From Plebeiibacterium marinum (GTDB lineage Bacteria > Bacteroidota > Bacteroidia > Bacteroidales > Marinilabiliaceae): 64,000 bases of DNA. The notes under the pieces were generated by a model. It was not told the DNA's origin. It did no database searches and saw only the letters and a program-made list of their open reading frames with translations. The stretch's first letter is position 1; each line of letters opens with the position of its first letter. Shown one piece after another: positions 27,630 through 38,095 of the stretch. A program made the translations under genes and the position numbers. The stretch is from assembly GCF_026013615.1 (NCBI RefSeq), contig NZ_JAPDPI010000014.1, positions 50,925-114,924 of the forward strand, given 5' to 3'.

Positions 27630-28823
27630 ATGGAGTACGAAGAAATTAAAAAAGTCATAGAAAGCTGCCACCTAAACTTCTTAATTGGCTCAGGTGCATC
27701 TGTCCCATTCTTAGGAACGTTAAGTGATATTGAGACTTTACTGACTGACTTATCAAAGAAAGATAATGATGACGATAAGGAAATCGTAGATGCTTCAATA
27801 AAAAAGCATTACTATGATGTTGCTGTTAAAGGTAATTCTGAAATTGATTCGGGAACTGGAAGCAAATTGGATTCTGTAAAAACTTCGTACTCAAACTTTA
27901 TATCTGCGATAAACATTATCCTAACGAGGAGAAAAACTAACCTCGTAACCAAGCAAGCAAATTTGTTCACAACAAACATGGACTTATTTCTTGATTACAC
28001 CTTAGAAAAACAGAAACTCGCATTTAATGATGGTTTTTCCGGTAGAATGAATCCTGTATATGGTACTGAAAATTTTCATAATTCTATTAGAAAAACAAGC
28101 ACTCATTATGAGTTTCAATCCGAAGTTCCTCTTTTTAATGTGTTTAAACTTCACGGTAGCGTAAACTGGAAGTTGCATAATGGTAAAATTACGTATGATT
28201 ACGGTCACACTATACTAAATGAGATTAACTCTTTATCAATTAACAGTGGTGATTTCCTTCCAATTGAATATGAGTCTGACGAAACAGATGATAAGGGTAA
28301 TAAAATATGGAAATGCTATTCGATTGAGGAACTTTATGACACACAGGATTTACTTGGAATAGAAAAAGGAGAAGCTCATACCCAATTCATTGACACATAT
28401 AATAAGCTTCAAATGGTAAACCCTACGAAGCAAAAGTTTGAAATAACGACTCAAGACGTTGTGTTTTATGAATTACTAAGGATGTATTCTAATCATTTAG
28501 AAAGGGAAAATTCAGTATTATTTGTTTTTGGATTTTCATTTGCTGATGAACACATAAGAGAAATTACAAAAAGAGTTGCAGCCTCAAATCCAACCTTGTT
28601 AATTGTAATTTTCGCATATGATTCAAAATCCAAAGAAAGTATTGAAAAAGAAATCCCTAAATCAGCTAACGTAAAGTTTATATTTGATTCAGAAGATAAT
28701 GTAAAATATTCCTTAGAAACAATTAATCATTCTTACTTTAAAAAATTAGCGGAGGAACTTGAAGGTGGTAGTAATGAAGATGCTGTAGTTATAGATGAAC
28801 CTAAAACTGTGGAGAATGAATGA
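27630..28823 (+). CDS. SIR2-domain defence protein (partner of HerA)
   Basis: 397 residues. The SIR2 nucleotide-binding signature is present: NFLIGSGASVPFLG near the N-terminus, FTTNMDLFLDYTLE (the TTN-D type motif), and FKLHGSVNW with the likely catalytic His, then LFVFGFSFADEHIRE. Defence SIR2 proteins hydrolyse NAD+ when triggered, stopping phage growth. Its 3' end overlaps the HerA gene, as in SIR2-HerA (Nezha-type) systems, where the two form one complex. Activity here is inferred. Confidence 0.87.
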   Translation: MEYEEIKKVIESCHLNFLIGSGASVPFLGTLSDIETLLTDLSKKDNDDDKEIVDASIKKHYYDVAVKGNSEIDSGTGSKLDSVKTSYSNFISAINIILTRRKTNLVTKQANLFTTNMDLFLDYTLEKQKLAFNDGFSGRMNPVYGTENFHNSIRKTSTHYEFQSEVPLFNVFKLHGSVNWKLHNGKITYDYGHTILNEINSLSINSGDFLPIEYESDETDDKGNKIWKCYSIEELYDTQDLLGIEKGEAHTQFIDTYNKLQMVNPTKQKFEITTQDVVFYELLRMYSNHLERENSVLFVFGFSFADEHIREITKRVAASNPTLLIVIFAYDSKSKESIEKEIPKSANVKFIFDSEDNVKYSLETINHSYFKKLAEELEGGSNEDAVVIDEPKTVENE

Positions 28824-30675
28824 CCTTAATGCAGTTTTAAAAATAGGAATTGTAAACTCCGTAAAAGGACGTAAAGTTGATGTTATAGTCGATAAAAGTA
28901 AAAATGCTTCCCATTTATTGCATAATGGGGATATTATTAAAAATGTCTCTGTTGGTGGATATATTAAAATTACAAAAGGATTTGAAGAACTTGTTGGAAA
29001 GATAGAAGGAGAGTATATCTCAACGGATAAATCATTAGATAGAAAAGAGTATGCTCATAACAGGGATAAGATAAGCAGGGTTCTTAATGTAAGTTTGGTT
29101 GGCTACTTTGAAAAATTAAAGTTTAAACAAGGCATTAAGGAATTACCCTTAATTGAAAACGAGTGCTATTTACTTACTCAGGATGAATTTAATCGGGTAC
29201 ATCATTTTATCAAAGACATAAACGGAGTGCCTGATATACCTATTAGGATAGGTACTTTGGCTAGTGAAAAGGGCAAGGAAATATCTGTAGGTGTAAATAG
29301 TTTATTTGCAAGTCATATTGGTGTTTTTGGTAATACAGGAAGTGGAAAGTCATACACACTGGCAGGACTCTACCACAAATTATTCGAAGCCTATCAAAAT
29401 AATTCCGGCTTTAAAGCCAATGCCAAATTTCTGATTATTGATTTCAACGGAGAATACCTTAATGGTGCTGAAGGTGATAATATCATAACAGATTTTAAAA
29501 ACAAAAACTTATACAAACTAACAACTAGGGAAGAATCAACAAAAAAATATCCAATTACTGAAAATGAAATTAGCGATGTTGATTTTTGGTCTATCTTTTT
29601 AACTGCGACAGAAAAAACGCAAAAGCCATTTTTAAAAAGAGCTTTAAGTAATGACTTTTATTTTAGTAGGTTAAATGACGAAAATGATTTCAAATACGCA
29701 ATTTCTGTAATATTGGAATCGCTAGTAACAAAAAAAGTTGATAAGGGTGATATTATGCAATTTCTTAATGATGTTGCTAACTCAACAAAGGCAGAAAATA
29801 TTGACATCAGTGACTTAATAGATGATTATCAGCAGAATCTAAAATGGCATAGCAATCAGCAGAAGTATTACTTTGAGGATGATGAGCAAACATTGTATGA
29901 GGATAATGATGATTTCAAAGAGTATGTTATTACAAATAAACTCGATGATTCATCAATACAGGTTGATGAAATTAGTTACCTTGAAAAAATCAGATTACGT
30001 ATTGTCTTTCAATTCTATAATGAAATAGCAAAGTTCAACCTAAACACTGAACATATTTCGCCTCTTTTAAAAAGATTAAAGAATATTGAAAACTTGGATA
30101 AAGTAATTACGATTTCGTCTGACCATAGCGACAAATTCATAGATATAATTTCTCTTGCAGATGTAAATACTTCAATGAAAAAGGTTCTCCCCTTGTTAAT
30201 TTGTAAGCAAATCTATGATAAGAAAAAGCAAGAACGAAACGATAAAAAGTTTCTAAATATTATTATTGATGAAGCTCATAATATATTATCGTATAGTTCT
30301 CAAAGGGAAAGTGAAACCTGGAAAGATTATCGTTTAGAGACTTTTGAAGAAATCATAAAGGAAGGTAGGAAATTTGGTGTGTTTTTAACAGTTGCAAGTC
30401 AAAGACCATCTGATATATCAAGTACGATAATATCTCAATTGCACAATTACTTCTTACATCGACTTATTAATAATAAAGATATTGAAGCAGTAGAAAGGAC
30501 TGTTTCTTATTTAGACCAAGTGTCATTTGAAGCTTTATCTATATTACCAACAGGCACATGTATTTTGGCTGGGTTAAGTGCGCAAGTGCCAATTATAATT
30601 GAAATAGATAAAATTGAAGATGGATACGAACCTTATAATAAAACAATTAAACCAACTGATTATTGGGGAAATTAA
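28816..30675 (+). CDS. HerA/FtsK-type ATPase (partner of SIR2)
   Basis: 619 residues from ATG 28816, which overlaps the SIR2 stop by 8 bp; the frame extends to another ATG at 28795 that I consider less likely. A beta-barrel (HAS-barrel-like) N-terminus precedes a P-loop (FGNTGSGKSYTLAGLYHKL) and Walker B (LNIIIDEAHNIL) followed by ASQRPSDISS, typical of HerA. A long helical insert lies between the two motifs. Hexameric HerA assembles with SIR2 tetramers or dodecamers in known systems and senses or translocates foreign DNA. Confidence 0.87.
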   Translation: MNDLNAVLKIGIVNSVKGRKVDVIVDKSKNASHLLHNGDIIKNVSVGGYIKITKGFEELVGKIEGEYISTDKSLDRKEYAHNRDKISRVLNVSLVGYFEKLKFKQGIKELPLIENECYLLTQDEFNRVHHFIKDINGVPDIPIRIGTLASEKGKEISVGVNSLFASHIGVFGNTGSGKSYTLAGLYHKLFEAYQNNSGFKANAKFLIIDFNGEYLNGAEGDNIITDFKNKNLYKLTTREESTKKYPITENEISDVDFWSIFLTATEKTQKPFLKRALSNDFYFSRLNDENDFKYAISVILESLVTKKVDKGDIMQFLNDVANSTKAENIDISDLIDDYQQNLKWHSNQQKYYFEDDEQTLYEDNDDFKEYVITNKLDDSSIQVDEISYLEKIRLRIVFQFYNEIAKFNLNTEHISPLLKRLKNIENLDKVITISSDHSDKFIDIISLADVNTSMKKVLPLLICKQIYDKKKQERNDKKFLNIIIDEAHNILSYSSQRESETWKDYRLETFEEIIKEGRKFGVFLTVASQRPSDISSTIISQLHNYFLHRLINNKDIEAVERTVSYLDQVSFEALSILPTGTCILAGLSAQVPIIIEIDKIEDGYEPYNKTIKPTDYWGN

Positions 30676-30687
30676 AAATTTATAGAT

Positions 30688-32493
30688 ATGCAAACATCGA
30701 CAGATATAAATTCCAAGGATTATGTTTATACTCTTTATAATCAATTCATTGATGAGTGTGTTTTAAAAAGTAATTCCATTCTAACTAATGAGAATGACAT
30801 ATTTACATTAGAGGCTTTGCATGAAATAAAGGGGCGTTTTATTGATGGTGCAATTGAGGGGTCTGAAAGTAATTATTGGGAAAAAATTGGTCAGCAATTT
30901 AAAGATGCTGATTACAATGTTCGTTTGTGCTTTGCCCATTTGAATTGGTTATGGTATTTACCAGCTAACGATATAACAACAAATGCAAAACAAGATACTC
31001 CATACCGGATTCTTGAACATGAAAATTATAAACAACAATTTAAAGAATCGTGTATTGCAAATTTTTACCCTCAAGTTGGTATAGGTTCAGCAGGTCAATA
31101 TCATAAAACCAATAAACCATTTGAAATAAGTTACTTGCTTTTGCTATGTGTTAAGTTAAAAGAAAAGGTAAAAAGTGGCGAAATAGGTGCATTTGATGAG
31201 GTAAATCAGGAAATTGTAAATGTAGCATCAACGCTTTTTGATAATAACTGGTTAAGAATTGAAGACCGAACATTCAATTTTATGAAAGAACGGGCAGTTG
31301 CGATGCAGAACCTGATGCTTCATTTAGCAAAACCTGATTATTACGAGCCAATAGCCTCATTGCAGGATAAGAAATCATTAAAATTAAATTTTGGTAGTCT
31401 GTTAAACGGTCAGGGTGATGGTGAATTATCTATTGACGATGAGATTTTTGAAATTAGGAAGAAACTAACAGAACTTGGCGTTATAAGTGAGGGCGAAAGT
31501 TTCTATTCAGAGAAACTTAGACCCATTTGGGATAGTAGTCTTCGCAATGTAGCGGATGATATTATGGCTTTGCAGTATAAAAAGTCAATCGTATTATATG
31601 GCCCTCCCGGAACAGGAAAAACTTATACCGCAGAAAAACTAGCTAAAGCCTTTATTACAAATCATTTTCTTCACAAGAAAGATAACCTCGAAAGGTTTTT
31701 TACTGAGGGTATCAAGAATATTGAAGGTCGAATCCATCAACTTCAATTTAATCCGAATACTTCATACGAAGATTTTATTGCCGGGTATCAATTAAAATCT
31801 AACGGAACCAGTTCTGAAACTGTTGCAGTAAAAGGGCAATTGTTTGATATTATTGAAAAAGCAGAATCAGAACAAGAAACTACCGACAAAGCAGGAACCG
31901 TTAAATTACCTCATGTACTGATTTTAGACGAAATTAACAGGGTTGATTTATCAAGGGTATTTGGTGAATTTTTCTCTGCAATGGAGTACCGTGGAAAGTC
32001 AATTAATACGGCAGTAAAAGGCATAAGCTTAACAGTACCCGAAAACTTATACATTATTGGCACAATGAACGAAATTGATTTTTCTGTTGAACGTGTTGAT
32101 TTTGCTTTGAGAAGGAGATTTGTATGGCTTTATAAGGGCTATGAAGAAGATTCACTAATTCAAATGCTTAACGGCTCTTTACTTGAAAAGCATGTGGAAG
32201 ATTTTTTAAGAAGGTGCAAAGGGCTGAATGAATATATCAGTAAGCATATTGAAGAACTTGGAGAAGACTATCAAATCGGTCACGCTTTCTTTGCTGAACT
32301 GACTAAAATATATCAGGAGCATGTGAATTTGGTTGGTAAAAACAGACCAAAAGACAAACTGTATAATGAAGCAAGGAAAATACTATGGGAAATATCAATC
32401 AAACCTATGATAACGGCATTCTTAGGTAATACCGATAAGACAACCATTAAAGAATACATACAAGAATCAGGAAAAATTTTCGGAGTTGAGTAA
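30688..32493 (+). CDS. mcrB: McrB-like AAA+ GTPase of a type IV restriction system
   Basis: 601 residues. The N-terminal about 280 residues would be the DNA-recognition part and do not resemble E. coli McrB. The AAA+ domain has the P-loop LYGPPGTGKTYTAEKLA, the McrB signature LDEINRVDLSRVFGEFFSAM and the GTP-specific MNEIDFSVERVDFALRRRF (E. coli NTAD-like loop region). McrB hexamers use GTP to drive cleavage of modified DNA by McrC. The stop overlaps the mcrC start by 8 bp. Confidence 0.92.
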   Translation: MQTSTDINSKDYVYTLYNQFIDECVLKSNSILTNENDIFTLEALHEIKGRFIDGAIEGSESNYWEKIGQQFKDADYNVRLCFAHLNWLWYLPANDITTNAKQDTPYRILEHENYKQQFKESCIANFYPQVGIGSAGQYHKTNKPFEISYLLLLCVKLKEKVKSGEIGAFDEVNQEIVNVASTLFDNNWLRIEDRTFNFMKERAVAMQNLMLHLAKPDYYEPIASLQDKKSLKLNFGSLLNGQGDGELSIDDEIFEIRKKLTELGVISEGESFYSEKLRPIWDSSLRNVADDIMALQYKKSIVLYGPPGTGKTYTAEKLAKAFITNHFLHKKDNLERFFTEGIKNIEGRIHQLQFNPNTSYEDFIAGYQLKSNGTSSETVAVKGQLFDIIEKAESEQETTDKAGTVKLPHVLILDEINRVDLSRVFGEFFSAMEYRGKSINTAVKGISLTVPENLYIIGTMNEIDFSVERVDFALRRRFVWLYKGYEEDSLIQMLNGSLLEKHVEDFLRRCKGLNEYISKHIEELGEDYQIGHAFFAELTKIYQEHVNLVGKNRPKDKLYNEARKILWEISIKPMITAFLGNTDKTTIKEYIQESGKIFGVE

Positions 32494-33802
32494 GAACATT
32501 ATACATATCGAAGTTAAAGATTGTAGCTACATTGAAATGGATGCAGAAATGGCTCTGCATATAAATCAATGTTTTACTGAACAAAGTGTTTTCCGTTTAA
32601 GCGAAAGAATAAAAGAAGATGAAATTCCTTTGCTTTCTTACGACTACAAATCAAGAAAATGGTTGACAGGAAGATATATTGGTGAACTTAATTTTCAATT
32701 TAAAAATCAGTCCTATTGTTTAAAAGTAGTGCCCCGATTTGGTAATGCTATTGTGTTACATCTATTGGAGGAAATATTCAATGTCAAATTAGCTAAAAAC
32801 AAATCCGACAATAAAATAAATCAAGAATCGCAAAATCAACTAATAAAAAAGTTGATAAGCCTTATATGGACCAGGGAGCTTGGAAAAGCAAACGTTCATG
32901 GCATTCCAAAACACAAAGTCAATAATACATACATTGGCAAATCAGTAAAAGGGAAATTAAAAATTAGAGAAAGTATTCTACCGCTATACAATAGCAAACA
33001 AATAGTTTCCGAAAAAGTAGAGAAAACTGCTGATGTAACGATTTTGACAATATTACAAAAGGCGTATAGAATTTTATCCAAAGATTATTTTCTCACCCCA
33101 AATATGCTGTCGGATAATGTAACAGATGTGCTTAACCATGCTCAAAATTTCCATATTAAAAAGGGGGTTAATGCTAATGAGTACCGAAAAATAAAATACG
33201 GAGCAATTTATGAAAGCTTCAGGTCTGTTGTTGATTTCTCGTGGGTTATTATTCAAAGAAAGAATAATAGCATAACTCAAAAGAATTCTGATAAGGATAC
33301 CGATGCTTTATTTCTTGATATTGCAGAAATATGGGAAAGCTATTTGCTTTCTATATTGAAGAAAGCATACACCACGAAAGGCTGGAAAGTTTTCTCAAAG
33401 AAATTTTATACATACGAAAGTCAAAATTTCAAAAGAGGCTTAATTCCTGATATAATTCTTGAAAAGGATGACAATGTATTTGTTTGGGATGCCAAATACA
33501 AGAACATGGAGTTTCGTTCAATTGATTATGACAGGAACGACTTTTTTCAGATTCATACTTATGGAGCATATATGAAGGCTCAAAATAAAAATGTGATTGG
33601 TTTGGGCTTATTATATCCGTTCAATAAAGAGCTGAATCAGGAAAACGAAAGAAATAATTATTCATCTACTTTATTTGGCGTAAATCAATCAGACACTTGG
33701 TTTAAAGTTGATGGAATAAAGTTGTCAGGGGATATAATATCATTAGAAGCAAGCAAAGAAGCTTTTCTTTCCCGGATTAATAAACAAATAATAAATGCGT
33801 AA
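32486..33802 (+). CDS. mcrC: McrC-like nuclease subunit
   Basis: 438 residues. The McrBC 5-methylcytosine-restriction-subunit fold shows in the N-terminal beta region (YIGELNFQFKNQSYCLKVVPRFGN) and in the C-terminal PD-(D/E)XK nuclease (LIPDIILEKDDNVFVWDAKYK). It cleaves DNA with McrB. The frame starts at a TTG (32486) overlapping the mcrB stop; no nearby ATG preserves the whole N-terminus, so TTG is likely the start. Confidence 0.9.
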   Translation: MSKNIIHIEVKDCSYIEMDAEMALHINQCFTEQSVFRLSERIKEDEIPLLSYDYKSRKWLTGRYIGELNFQFKNQSYCLKVVPRFGNAIVLHLLEEIFNVKLAKNKSDNKINQESQNQLIKKLISLIWTRELGKANVHGIPKHKVNNTYIGKSVKGKLKIRESILPLYNSKQIVSEKVEKTADVTILTILQKAYRILSKDYFLTPNMLSDNVTDVLNHAQNFHIKKGVNANEYRKIKYGAIYESFRSVVDFSWVIIQRKNNSITQKNSDKDTDALFLDIAEIWESYLLSILKKAYTTKGWKVFSKKFYTYESQNFKRGLIPDIILEKDDNVFVWDAKYKNMEFRSIDYDRNDFFQIHTYGAYMKAQNKNVIGLGLLYPFNKELNQENERNNYSSTLFGVNQSDTWFKVDGIKLSGDIISLEASKEAFLSRINKQIINA

Positions 33803-33820
33803 TTACTAATATTCAGGCTG

Positions 33821-34828
33821 ATGAGCGATTTTATTCAAACACAGAGACAAAACCAGATAAATTGGCGTAAAACCAATATTTCTACTGCTGAGTGGGGCTT
33901 TCAAAATGGAGGTAAGTATGAGCATATTATTCCCAAAAGTAAATGGATAGAAACCGTTTACCTACCTATTAGAAATGAGCTAACTACATACTTGGTTGAG
34001 AAAAATATAAAAGAGCATACAGGTGTTCACAATTTAATGAGTTCTTGGGTTTTGAGTGCTAATCTGTATTTTCCTGTTCGTAGTTCAGAAGCGTTCAAGA
34101 AATTGATGTTGCAGTTTCTACAAGAAAAGATTTCAAAAGACATTACCGAACTTGTGGATATTCAGCTTGAGTTTGCCTTTGAAGCAAACAGTATTCTACA
34201 CCCATCAACATTATTGGGTGAAATGGATGGCAGCAGAGGTTCAGGTCAAACTTCTCCTGATGTAGCGTTTCTTGTAAAAACTAAAAATGGCGATGGAATT
34301 GTTTTGACAGAATGTAAATATTCCGAACACAGCTTTTACCCTTGTTCTGCACGAACTGTAAAAGGAAGAGAAGAAAAACCCGATAATCCTGATCCCAAAA
34401 GATGTTTAGAAGTTTTTACCGAAAACGGTTATAAAAGAATTTGCCATCAAACAGTTTGGGGAAGAAAATACTGGAACAACCTTAGTTTGTCAGATTCTGC
34501 TCAATCAAAAATTAAGCGATGCCCTGCTTCAACAGGTGGGTATCAATTATTTCGTCAGCAATCTTTAGCAGAAGGCATAGCCCAAAGTGGCAAATACGCT
34601 TTGGTAGCATCTACCGTAGCCTTCGATGGAAGGAATAACGATTTGATTACTTGTCTGAAAACTACGGGTATTGATGACTTTCAGAGTGGATGGAGTGAAT
34701 TATGGAAAGGGAAAGCCCTGTTTAAAACATGGCATCATCAAGATTGGGTTGCATTTGTTCGGAAAAATCAAAAGGATAATAATTGTAGTGATTGGCTAAG
34801 TTATATGAATGAAAGATATGGATACTAA
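33821..34828 (+). CDS. Putative PD-(D/E)XK restriction endonuclease (PGN_0703-like)
   Basis: 335 residues. The nuclease motif is SPDVAFLVKTKNGDGIVLTE followed by CKYSEHSFYP, i.e. Asp...Glu-X-Lys with the Lys in ECKYSEH. A Cys/His cluster (CSARTVKGREE, PKRCLEVFTENGYKRICHQ) follows and may bind metal. The pattern resembles the PGN_0703 family of putative restriction enzymes in Bacteroidota. It lies between mcrC and hsdR and may be an extra nuclease of the McrBC-like system. Target unknown. Confidence 0.7.
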   Translation: MSDFIQTQRQNQINWRKTNISTAEWGFQNGGKYEHIIPKSKWIETVYLPIRNELTTYLVEKNIKEHTGVHNLMSSWVLSANLYFPVRSSEAFKKLMLQFLQEKISKDITELVDIQLEFAFEANSILHPSTLLGEMDGSRGSGQTSPDVAFLVKTKNGDGIVLTECKYSEHSFYPCSARTVKGREEKPDNPDPKRCLEVFTENGYKRICHQTVWGRKYWNNLSLSDSAQSKIKRCPASTGGYQLFRQQSLAEGIAQSGKYALVASTVAFDGRNNDLITCLKTTGIDDFQSGWSELWKGKALFKTWHHQDWVAFVRKNQKDNNCSDWLSYMNERYGY

Positions 34829-34840
34829 GATATATTAAGC

Positions 34841-37800
34841 ATGACCAAAATAACTGAAAACGATATAGAACTTTGGGCAATTGAGGAACTTGAAAACCTT
34901 GGTTGGAACTATATTCATGGTGCTGTTATTGCGCCTGATGGTGAAGAACCGGAACGAAATTCTTTTAGTGATGTAATTTTGAAAGGTCGCTTACAAGAAG
35001 CTATTGCCCGAAACAATCCTGAAATACCTTTTGAAGCCCAGCAAGAGGCATTAAAAAACATTGAGCGAATTGTTTCTCCTGAACTCATGGTCAATAATCA
35101 GAACTTCCATGAGCTATTAACAGAAGGAGTTCCTGTTGAGTATCGTAAAGATGATATTCAGCGTGGCGACCGGGTTCAGTTGGTCAATTTTAGTAATCCA
35201 AAACAAAACGATTTCCTGGTGGTAAATCAATTTACCATCATTGAGAATAACAATAACAAACGCCCTGACCTGATTCTGTTTGTGAACGGTTTGCCCCTGG
35301 TCATATTTGAATTAAAAAATGCTGTTGATGAAAATGCAACTTTACATTCAGCATTTAAGCAAATTCAAACCTATAAAGACACTATACCAGGTCTGTTTAC
35401 ATTCAACACTTTTTGTGTTCTGTCTGATGGTGCTGATGCAAAAGCTGGTTCTTTATCGGCTGGATATTCTCGTTATTTAGCATGGAAAACAAGTGATGGC
35501 ATTCAGGAAGCATCTACCCTAACAAGCCAATTAGAGGTACTGATAAAAGGTTTAACTAATCCTGAAACCTTATTAGACTACATACGCCACTTTATTGTTT
35601 TTGAAGAAGATAAACATATTGATGCAAAAGGAATATCCTCTATTAAGACTATAAAAAAAGTTGCAGCCTATCATCAATACTATGCTGTAAACAAAGCGAT
35701 TGAATCTGTAAAAAAAGCATCTGCTGATAATGGTGACCGAAAAGGTGGTGTAGTATGGCATACACAAGGTAGTGGTAAGTCGCTTTCAATGGTGTTTTTT
35801 AGTGGTAAGTTGGTTTTACAGCTTAACAACCCAACCATTTTAGTAATTACCGACCGTAATGATTTAGACGACCAATTGTTTGATACTTTCGGTTCATCAA
35901 AACAACTATTGCGTCAAGTTCCAATCCAGGCAGAAAGCAGAGAGCATTTAAAAGAATTGCTAAAAGTAGCCTCCGGAGGAATTGTATTTGCTACCATTCA
36001 AAAATTCCAACCCGAAGATGGTTCGAACATATATGAGCAACTATCAGACCGCACAAACATTGTTGTGGTTGCAGATGAAGCTCACCGCACACAATATGGT
36101 TTTAAACCAAAAACTATTGATGTAAAAGACGATAATGGTAATGTAATTGGTCAACGTTTGGTTTATGGTTTTGCTAAGTATATGCGTGATGCTTTACCCA
36201 ATGCAACGTATCTAGGATTTACAGGGACTCCTGTTGAATCTACTGATGCAAATACCCCTGCCGTTTTTGGTAACTATGTTGATATTTACGATATAGCTCA
36301 AGCCGTTGAAGATGGTGCTACCGTTCCTATTTACTATGAAAGCCGTTTGGTGAAAATCAATCTTTCGGAAGAAGGCAAACAGCTTATTGAGGAACTGGAT
36401 GAAGAATTAGCCAAAGATGAATTAACCGATACTCAAAAAGCGAAAGCCAAGTGGACAAAGGTTGAAGCCATTATTGGTAGTGAAGCCCGATTAAAGAAGG
36501 TAGCAGAAGATATTGTTTTTCACTATGAGGAACGCACCAATAGCGGTATCGAAGGTAAAGCCATGATTGTTGCCATGAGCCGACAAATAGCAGTTGACCT
36601 GTATAAGGAAATCATTAAAATACGCCCACATTGGCATGATGATGATTTGGATAAAGGTGTGCTAAAAGTAGTGATGACTGCTTCTTCATCCGATGGTCCA
36701 GAGCTAATGAAGCATCATACATCAAAAGACCAACGCAGAGCATTAGCCGACCGAATGAAAGATACCTCCGACCCGATGAAATTGGTAATTGTTCGGGATA
36801 TGTGGTTGACAGGATTTGATGCGCCAAGTATGCACACTTTGTATATCGACAAACCAATGAAAGGTCATAACCTGATGCAAGCAATAGCAAGGGTTAACCG
36901 TGTATATAAAGATAAACCGGGCGGTTTGGTGGTCGATTATTTTGGTATTGCCTCTGATTTAAAAAAGGCACTATCCTTTTATTCCGATAGTGGTGGAAAA
37001 GGCGACCCGGCAGAAGCACAGGAAAAGGCGGTTCAGCTTATGTTAGAAAAACTTGAAATAGTTTCTCAAATGTATTCAGAGAACCCTACTGTTCAACATT
37101 CAGATTATGCTATGGCAGCCGAACCTAAAGTTCCTTATGGTGATGGCTTTGCCTATGAAGATTATTTTGATGCTCCGGTAAAGCAGAAGTTAGAACTTAT
37201 TATTGCGGCAGTAGAACATATTCTTAGTTTGGATGATGGTAAAAACAGATATGTAAGAGAAGTAACAGCTCTCTCAAAAGCGTTTGCTATTGCCTTACCT
37301 CACGATGAAGCAATGGATGCCAAAGATGAGATTGCATTCTTTCAGGCAGTTAAAGCCCGAATCCAAAAGCTTGATATGGGTGAAGTTTCAGGTGGAAAAA
37401 CCGATTACGAAATTGAAACCGCAATTAAACAAGTTATTGATGAAGCCATAGTTTCTGAACAGGTAGTAGATATTTTTGATGCAGCAGGAATTAAAAAGCC
37501 GGAATTGTCTGTATTGGATGATGACTTTCTTGAGGAAATGAAAGACATGAAGCATAAGAACCTTGCTTTGGAAGTCCTCAAAAAACTACTCAACGATGAA
37601 ATAAAGGTAAGAGCCAAACACAATATTGTACAGAGCCGTACCCTAATGGAGATGTTAGAGTCATCTATAAAGCGGTATCAGAATAACTTAATCACCGCTG
37701 CCGAAATCATTCAGGAAATGATTGAACTGGCAAAAGAAATAAAGGAAGCAGATAAGCGTGGCGAAAAAATGGGATTATCAAAAGATGAATTGGCGTTTTA

Positions 37801-38059
37801 TGATGCGGTTGCCTCAAATGGAAGTGCCAAAGATATGCTTGGTGATGAAGTGCTTCTAAAACTTGCAAGGGTACTTGTTGAACGTGTTAAAGCCAATGCC
37901 ACAATAGACTGGACTATAAAAGAATCTGTAAAAAAGAAGCTGAAAGTAATCGTAAAAAGAACGCTTCGCCAATATGGTTATCCACCGGATTTACAAAAGT
38001 TGGCAACAGAAACTGTATTAAGCCAGGCAGAAGCTTTGGCAGATTTTTGGAATGATTGA
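34841..38059 (+). CDS. hsdR: Type I restriction endonuclease subunit HsdR
   Basis: 1072 residues. The N-terminus has the PD-(D/E)XK nuclease (RPDLILFVNGLPLVIFELKN). The SF2 motor follows: motif I WHTQGSGKSLSM, motif II VVADEAHRTQYG, motif III GFTGTPVE, motif VI near MQAIARVNRVY. A C-terminal helical region binds HsdM. It translocates DNA and cuts it far from the site when the site is unmethylated. Unusually, it is 7.2 kb from hsdS, separated by five defence genes, but all on the same strand. Confidence 0.96.
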   Translation: MTKITENDIELWAIEELENLGWNYIHGAVIAPDGEEPERNSFSDVILKGRLQEAIARNNPEIPFEAQQEALKNIERIVSPELMVNNQNFHELLTEGVPVEYRKDDIQRGDRVQLVNFSNPKQNDFLVVNQFTIIENNNNKRPDLILFVNGLPLVIFELKNAVDENATLHSAFKQIQTYKDTIPGLFTFNTFCVLSDGADAKAGSLSAGYSRYLAWKTSDGIQEASTLTSQLEVLIKGLTNPETLLDYIRHFIVFEEDKHIDAKGISSIKTIKKVAAYHQYYAVNKAIESVKKASADNGDRKGGVVWHTQGSGKSLSMVFFSGKLVLQLNNPTILVITDRNDLDDQLFDTFGSSKQLLRQVPIQAESREHLKELLKVASGGIVFATIQKFQPEDGSNIYEQLSDRTNIVVVADEAHRTQYGFKPKTIDVKDDNGNVIGQRLVYGFAKYMRDALPNATYLGFTGTPVESTDANTPAVFGNYVDIYDIAQAVEDGATVPIYYESRLVKINLSEEGKQLIEELDEELAKDELTDTQKAKAKWTKVEAIIGSEARLKKVAEDIVFHYEERTNSGIEGKAMIVAMSRQIAVDLYKEIIKIRPHWHDDDLDKGVLKVVMTASSSDGPELMKHHTSKDQRRALADRMKDTSDPMKLVIVRDMWLTGFDAPSMHTLYIDKPMKGHNLMQAIARVNRVYKDKPGGLVVDYFGIASDLKKALSFYSDSGGKGDPAEAQEKAVQLMLEKLEIVSQMYSENPTVQHSDYAMAAEPKVPYGDGFAYEDYFDAPVKQKLELIIAAVEHILSLDDGKNRYVREVTALSKAFAIALPHDEAMDAKDEIAFFQAVKARIQKLDMGEVSGGKTDYEIETAIKQVIDEAIVSEQVVDIFDAAGIKKPELSVLDDDFLEEMKDMKHKNLALEVLKKLLNDEIKVRAKHNIVQSRTLMEMLESSIKRYQNNLITAAEIIQEMIELAKEIKEADKRGEKMGLSKDELAFYDAVASNGSAKDMLGDEVLLKLARVLVERVKANATIDWTIKESVKKKLKVIVKRTLRQYGYPPDLQKLATETVLSQAEALADFWND

Positions 38060-38095
38060 AAAATTTTTTGAAAAAATTAAACAGAAACAGATTTG

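Noticed and set aside
28795..28815. Earlier ATG for the HerA gene
   Set aside because: It would overlap the SIR2 gene by 29 bp and adds residues without family match; ATG 28816 gives the usual short overlap.
24549..38059. BREX, DISARM or Zorya system
   Set aside because: None of the diagnostic genes (pglZ, brxC, drmABC, zorAB) are present; the genes match type I, SIR2-HerA and McrBC.
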